NCBI GenBank assembly: GCA_017419465.1
Contig: JAFOLE010000282.1
Span: 1-8,394, forward strand
Direction: 5' to 3'
Source of the DNA: Solobacterium sp.
GTDB lineage: Bacteria; Bacillota_I; Bacilli_A; Erysipelotrichales; Erysipelotrichaceae
DNA length: 8,394 nucleotides
Shown: one piece after another, positions 5,780 to 8,394 of the stretch
Position numbering within the stretch: position 1 is the first letter of the stretch
Layout of the letters: each line of letters opens with the position of its first letter
The notes under the pieces: model-generated
Seen by the model: the letters and a program-made list of their open reading frames with translations, nothing else
Database searches by the model: none
Told to the model about the DNA's origin: nothing
Translations under genes and position numbers: made by a program

Positions 5780-6849
5780 GTCTTGAAGTACGGCTGAACC
5801 GGCTGTTTGAAACCTACGGCTACCGCCGATTCAAAATGTCCAAATTTGAAGAGTACGACCTGTATGCGGAAAATCGTGATTTTCTGACCAGCAGCCAGGT
5901 CATTACCTTTAATGATCTCGACGGAAAGCTGCTTGCGCTCAAGCCGGACATCACGCTCTCCATCATCAAGGGCACCGCGGAGCCGCGCAAGGTTTATTAC
6001 AACGAGATGGTTTACCGTGTACGGGACCGCCACTACCGCGAAATTCCGCAGGCCGGCGTCGAGTGCATCGGAACGATCGATCCGTATCTCGAATCCGAAG
6101 TCATCGCGCTTGCGGCGAAGGCACTGGAAGCGGTGGATGAAGACTATATTCTGCGCATCTCCGACATCGGATTTATCCGCACCTATCTCGAAGCGCAGAA
6201 GGTGAAGGAAACCTATCATCCGTTTATCATCGATGCGATGGCCGGAAAAAATGCGGACTATATGAAACAGCTTGCGGCGAAGGGCATCCTGACGGAAACA
6301 CAGAAGGATGTGCTGGCAGGACTCGTGGAACTGTACCTGCCGCTGAAGAAGGGCATCAAGGAAGTGCGCCGCATGGTCAGCGCACCGTCCTGTACGGCAC
6401 TGCTCGATCATCTGGATGAACTGTGTTCCATTCTCGGCGGATTCGGTGTGCTGGATCATATCTACCTGGATCTTTCCCTGATGAATTCCATGGATTATTA
6501 CAACGGCGTTGTGTTTCAGGGTGCCGTCAGTGACATTCCGTTCACGGTGCTTTCCGGCGGACGTTATGACCGGCTTCCGGAGAAGATGGGTAAACCGTTC
6601 GGAGCGATCGGCTTTGCGGTCTATATGGACGTTGTGGAAAACCGCCGCCGTTCCTCAAAGCACTATGACGGTGACATTCTGATCACCTATACGGACCGTG
6701 ATCGTGCGTCCATGCTCGCAAAGACCGTCAGTGCGCTCTGCGCAGCCGGGTACCGTGTGCGTGCGGTACGGGCAGGCGATGAAGCCGACGCGACACGCTG
6801 GAAGAAGGTACTGACTCTGAAAGAGGCGAAGAAGGAGGCGGGCGTATGA
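5776..6849 (+). CDS. hisZ: ATP phosphoribosyltransferase regulatory subunit (HisRS paralogue)
   Basis: HisZ is a catalytically dead relative of histidyl-tRNA synthetase. It forms a complex with short HisG, is needed for its activity and mediates histidine feedback. The 357 residues carry class II synthetase-like segments: LALKPDITLSIIKG (53-66), motif 2-like RHYREIPQAGVECIG (85-99), DYYNGVVFQ (240-248) and motif 3-like SGGRYDRL...GAIGFAV (260-282). The catalytic arginine of the HisRS motif RGLDYY is replaced by Asn (N237 in LMNSMDYY), supporting HisZ over a true synthetase. A C-terminal stretch (about 298-357, DGDILITYTDRDRASMLAKT and onward) resembles the beginning of an anticodon-binding-type alpha/beta fold. 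ATGA overlaps join it to hisB and hisG. AAGGGGG sits 4 bases before its ATG. Confidence 0.93.
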   Translation: MSLEVRLNRLFETYGYRRFKMSKFEEYDLYAENRDFLTSSQVITFNDLDGKLLALKPDITLSIIKGTAEPRKVYYNEMVYRVRDRHYREIPQAGVECIGTIDPYLESEVIALAAKALEAVDEDYILRISDIGFIRTYLEAQKVKETYHPFIIDAMAGKNADYMKQLAAKGILTETQKDVLAGLVELYLPLKKGIKEVRRMVSAPSCTALLDHLDELCSILGGFGVLDHIYLDLSLMNSMDYYNGVVFQGAVSDIPFTVLSGGRYDRLPEKMGKPFGAIGFAVYMDVVENRRRSSKHYDGDILITYTDRDRASMLAKTVSALCAAGYRVRAVRAGDEADATRWKKVLTLKEAKKEAGV

Positions 6850-7478
6850 TCAACGTAGCACTTCCGAAGGGAAGACTCGGCGACAAGGTTTATGAAAAGC
6901 TTGCGGCTGCGGGTTATGAATGCCCGGAGCTGCTGGATAAGAAATCCCGCCGCCTGGTATTTGAAAATAAGGAAAAAGGCGTGCGCTACTTCAGCGTAAA
7001 GCCGACGGATGTCGCGGTATATGTCGAGCGCGGCGCTGCCGATGTCGGCATTGCCGGAAAGGATATCCTGCTGGAATATGCGCCGGATGTCTATGAACTG
7101 CTGGATCTTGGCATCGGAGTATGCCGGATGTGCATTGCCGGCTATCCGGATTTCTATGATGATACGGACCGCCCGCTGCGCGTTGCGACAAAGTTTCCGA
7201 CGATCGCGCGTGCGTACTATGAAGGAAAGGGCCGCGATATCGATATCATCAAGCTTCACGGTTCCATTGAACTGGCGCCGATCCTGGAGCTGTCCGATGT
7301 TATCTGCGATATCGTTGAGACCGGAAGCACATTGAAGGAAAACAATCTGGTCGTACTCGAAGAAGTCGAGCCGATCAGTGCCCGCTTTATTGCCAACCGT
7401 ATTTCCTGGCAGTTCAAGCATGAAGAAATCATGGCAATGAAACATGCGCTGGAAGCGCAGATGGAGGAAACACGATGA
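6846..7478 (+). CDS. hisG: ATP phosphoribosyltransferase catalytic subunit, short form
   Basis: HisG catalyses the committed step of histidine synthesis, joining ATP and PRPP to give phosphoribosyl-ATP. The 210 residues correspond to the short HisG class, which lacks the C-terminal regulatory (ACT-like) domain and depends on HisZ, encoded immediately upstream. Visible motifs are the N-terminal VALPKGRLGDKV (4-15), DVAVYVERGAADVGIAGKD (55-73), the ATKFP strand (114-118), and the PRPP-binding loop DIVETGSTLKEN (155-166) preceded by ELAPILELSD. It starts with an ATGA overlap with hisZ, AGGAGG 7 bases upstream, and ends with an ATGA overlap with hisD. Regulation by histidine is expected through the HisZ complex. 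Confidence 0.97.
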   Translation: MINVALPKGRLGDKVYEKLAAAGYECPELLDKKSRRLVFENKEKGVRYFSVKPTDVAVYVERGAADVGIAGKDILLEYAPDVYELLDLGIGVCRMCIAGYPDFYDDTDRPLRVATKFPTIARAYYEGKGRDIDIIKLHGSIELAPILELSDVICDIVETGSTLKENNLVVLEEVEPISARFIANRISWQFKHEEIMAMKHALEAQMEETR

Positions 7479-8394
7479 TCCGAATTTATGACGGTAAGGA
7501 TATCCGCGATGAAGAGATTTTTGCGCGCAGCGAAGAACAGGCCAATGTGGCCCCGGCTGTTGCCGCAATCATTACGGATGTAAGAGAAAACAAGGATAAG
7601 GCGCTGTTTGCCTATACCGAAAAGTTTGATCATGTCTCGCTTTCCTCTCTGCTGGTCAGTGAACAGGAGATCGAGGAAGCGGTGGAATCCGTGGATCCGC
7701 TTCTGCTGGAAGTGATGAGTGAAGCGGCGCAGAATATTGCGGCCTACCACGAAAAACAGATTCGGCATGACTTTTCCATGATGGAAAAGGAAGGTGTGGT
7801 CCTGGGACAGCGGGTGCTTCCGCTGGAACGGGTCGGTGTCTATGTGCCGGGCGGCACCGCAGCCTATCCGAGCACGGTTCTGATGGATACTGTTCCGGCC
7901 CGTCTTGCCGGGGTGAAGGAAATCATCATGGTTACACCGCCCTCCAAAGACGGAACGATCAGTCCGAATATTCTTGCGGCGGCCTATATCGCCGGCATCA
8001 CCCGTATCTATAAGGTCGGCGGTGCCCAGGCGGTTGCGGCACTGGCTTACGGAACCGAATCGATTCCTGCCGTGGACAAGATCGTCGGCCCGGGAAATGC
8101 CTATGTCGCGGAGGCGAAGAAACAGGTATTCGGCCAGGTCGGCATCGACATGGTCGCCGGTCCGAGTGAAGTTCTGATCATCGCCGACGGAAAATCCAAC
8201 CCCCGCTATGTGGCGGCGGATCTGCTTTCCCAGGCAGAACATGACCGCATGGCATCTGCCGTGCTGATCACTGATTCGATGGAACTTGCAAAGCAGGTCC
8301 AGGCGGAAATCGAAACCCAGTTAAGCACACTGGAGCGCGAGGCAATTGCCCGTCCCTCCATTGACAATAACGGAAAGATCATTGTGACAAATGA
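7475..8394 (+). CDS. hisD: Histidinol dehydrogenase, 3' end cut by the window
   Basis: HisD carries out the last two steps of the pathway, oxidising histidinol via histidinal to histidine with two NAD+ and a Zn ion. The open frame runs 306 codons to the window edge with no stop; the family is usually about 430 residues. Recognisable blocks are VGVYVPGGTAAYPST (120-134), a conserved VTPP strand, YKVGGAQAVAALAYGT (179-194), KIVGPGNAYVAEAKK (202-216), DMVAGPSEVLIIAD (225-238) and DLLSQAEHD (249-257). Q253 and H256 are the first two Zn ligands. The catalytic Glu-His pair and the remaining Zn ligands lie beyond the window. The start overlaps the hisG stop (ATGA), with GGAGG 7 bases upstream. Confidence 0.97.
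   Translation, partial: MIRIYDGKDIRDEEIFARSEEQANVAPAVAAIITDVRENKDKALFAYTEKFDHVSLSSLLVSEQEIEEAVESVDPLLLEVMSEAAQNIAAYHEKQIRHDFSMMEKEGVVLGQRVLPLERVGVYVPGGTAAYPSTVLMDTVPARLAGVKEIIMVTPPSKDGTISPNILAAAYIAGITRIYKVGGAQAVAALAYGTESIPAVDKIVGPGNAYVAEAKKQVFGQVGIDMVAGPSEVLIIADGKSNPRYVAADLLSQAEHDRMASAVLITDSMELAKQVQAEIETQLSTLEREAIARPSIDNNGKIIVTN

Noticed and set aside
5668..6459. Minus-strand open frame (263 codons) opposite hisB and hisZ
   Set aside because: It is antisense to two genes with complete motifs and shows no credible protein family features.
5776..6849. True histidyl-tRNA synthetase (hisS)
   Set aside because: It is too short for HisRS, the catalytic Arg of the RGLDYY motif is Asn, and it sits directly before short-form hisG, all of which point to HisZ.
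6687..7568. Minus-strand open frame (293 codons) across hisZ, hisG and hisD
   Set aside because: It spans three real coding genes in antisense and has no family features, so it is treated as a shadow.
7256..8242. Long minus-strand open frame (328 codons) opposite hisG and hisD
   Set aside because: It crosses two well-supported + strand genes, has no recognisable motif, and is explained by codon bias of the sense strand.

Overview
The window looks like chromosomal DNA from a bacterium of the Bacillota (Firmicutes). The evidence is strong AGGAGG-type ribosome binding sites, intrinsic terminators with T-tracts, a tRNA-Gly(UCC) with an encoded CCA, and a histidine pathway that uses the short HisG plus HisZ. 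Base composition appears near or slightly above half G+C. A gut-type member of the Clostridia or Erysipelotrichia would fit, but the genus cannot be read from this sequence. Coding density is very high, every gene is on the + strand, and no mobile element, CRISPR array or large repeat is visible.

Region 1 (1-178) is the tail of a tRNA cluster: a 5'-truncated tRNA-Lys(UUU), a complete tRNA-Gly(UCC), and an intrinsic terminator.

Region 2 (about 177-4051) is a three-gene transcription unit. It has a probable extended -10 promoter, a 658-residue protein joining a ParB/sulfiredoxin-like N-terminal domain to a BMP (nucleoside-binding-protein-like) domain without any signal peptide, a calcineurin-like metallophosphoesterase 11 bases further on, and alanine racemase (alr) 6 bases after that. 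A hairpin terminator closes the unit. The first two genes are the least understood part of the window. They look like a cytosolic ligand-binding protein and a partner phosphoesterase, co-transcribed with a cell-wall precursor enzyme.

Region 3 (about 4060-8394, running off the window) is a histidine biosynthesis operon in the order hisC-hisB-hisZ-hisG-hisD. Its short AT-rich leader carries two small inverted repeats around the putative promoter. The genes overlap by 17, 4, 4 and 4 bases, so translation is probably coupled. HisG with HisZ makes the first-step ATP phosphoribosyltransferase, HisB is the dehydratase, HisC the transaminase, and HisD performs the last two oxidations. HisD is cut by the window end after 306 codons. 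The remaining his genes (hisH, hisA, hisF, hisI/E and a histidinol phosphatase) are not in the window.

The best candidates for under-described biology are the ParB-like/BMP fusion and its phosphoesterase neighbour. Secondary points are a tRNA-Gly with non-canonical elbow positions, and a HisZ that keeps a short C-terminal extension.
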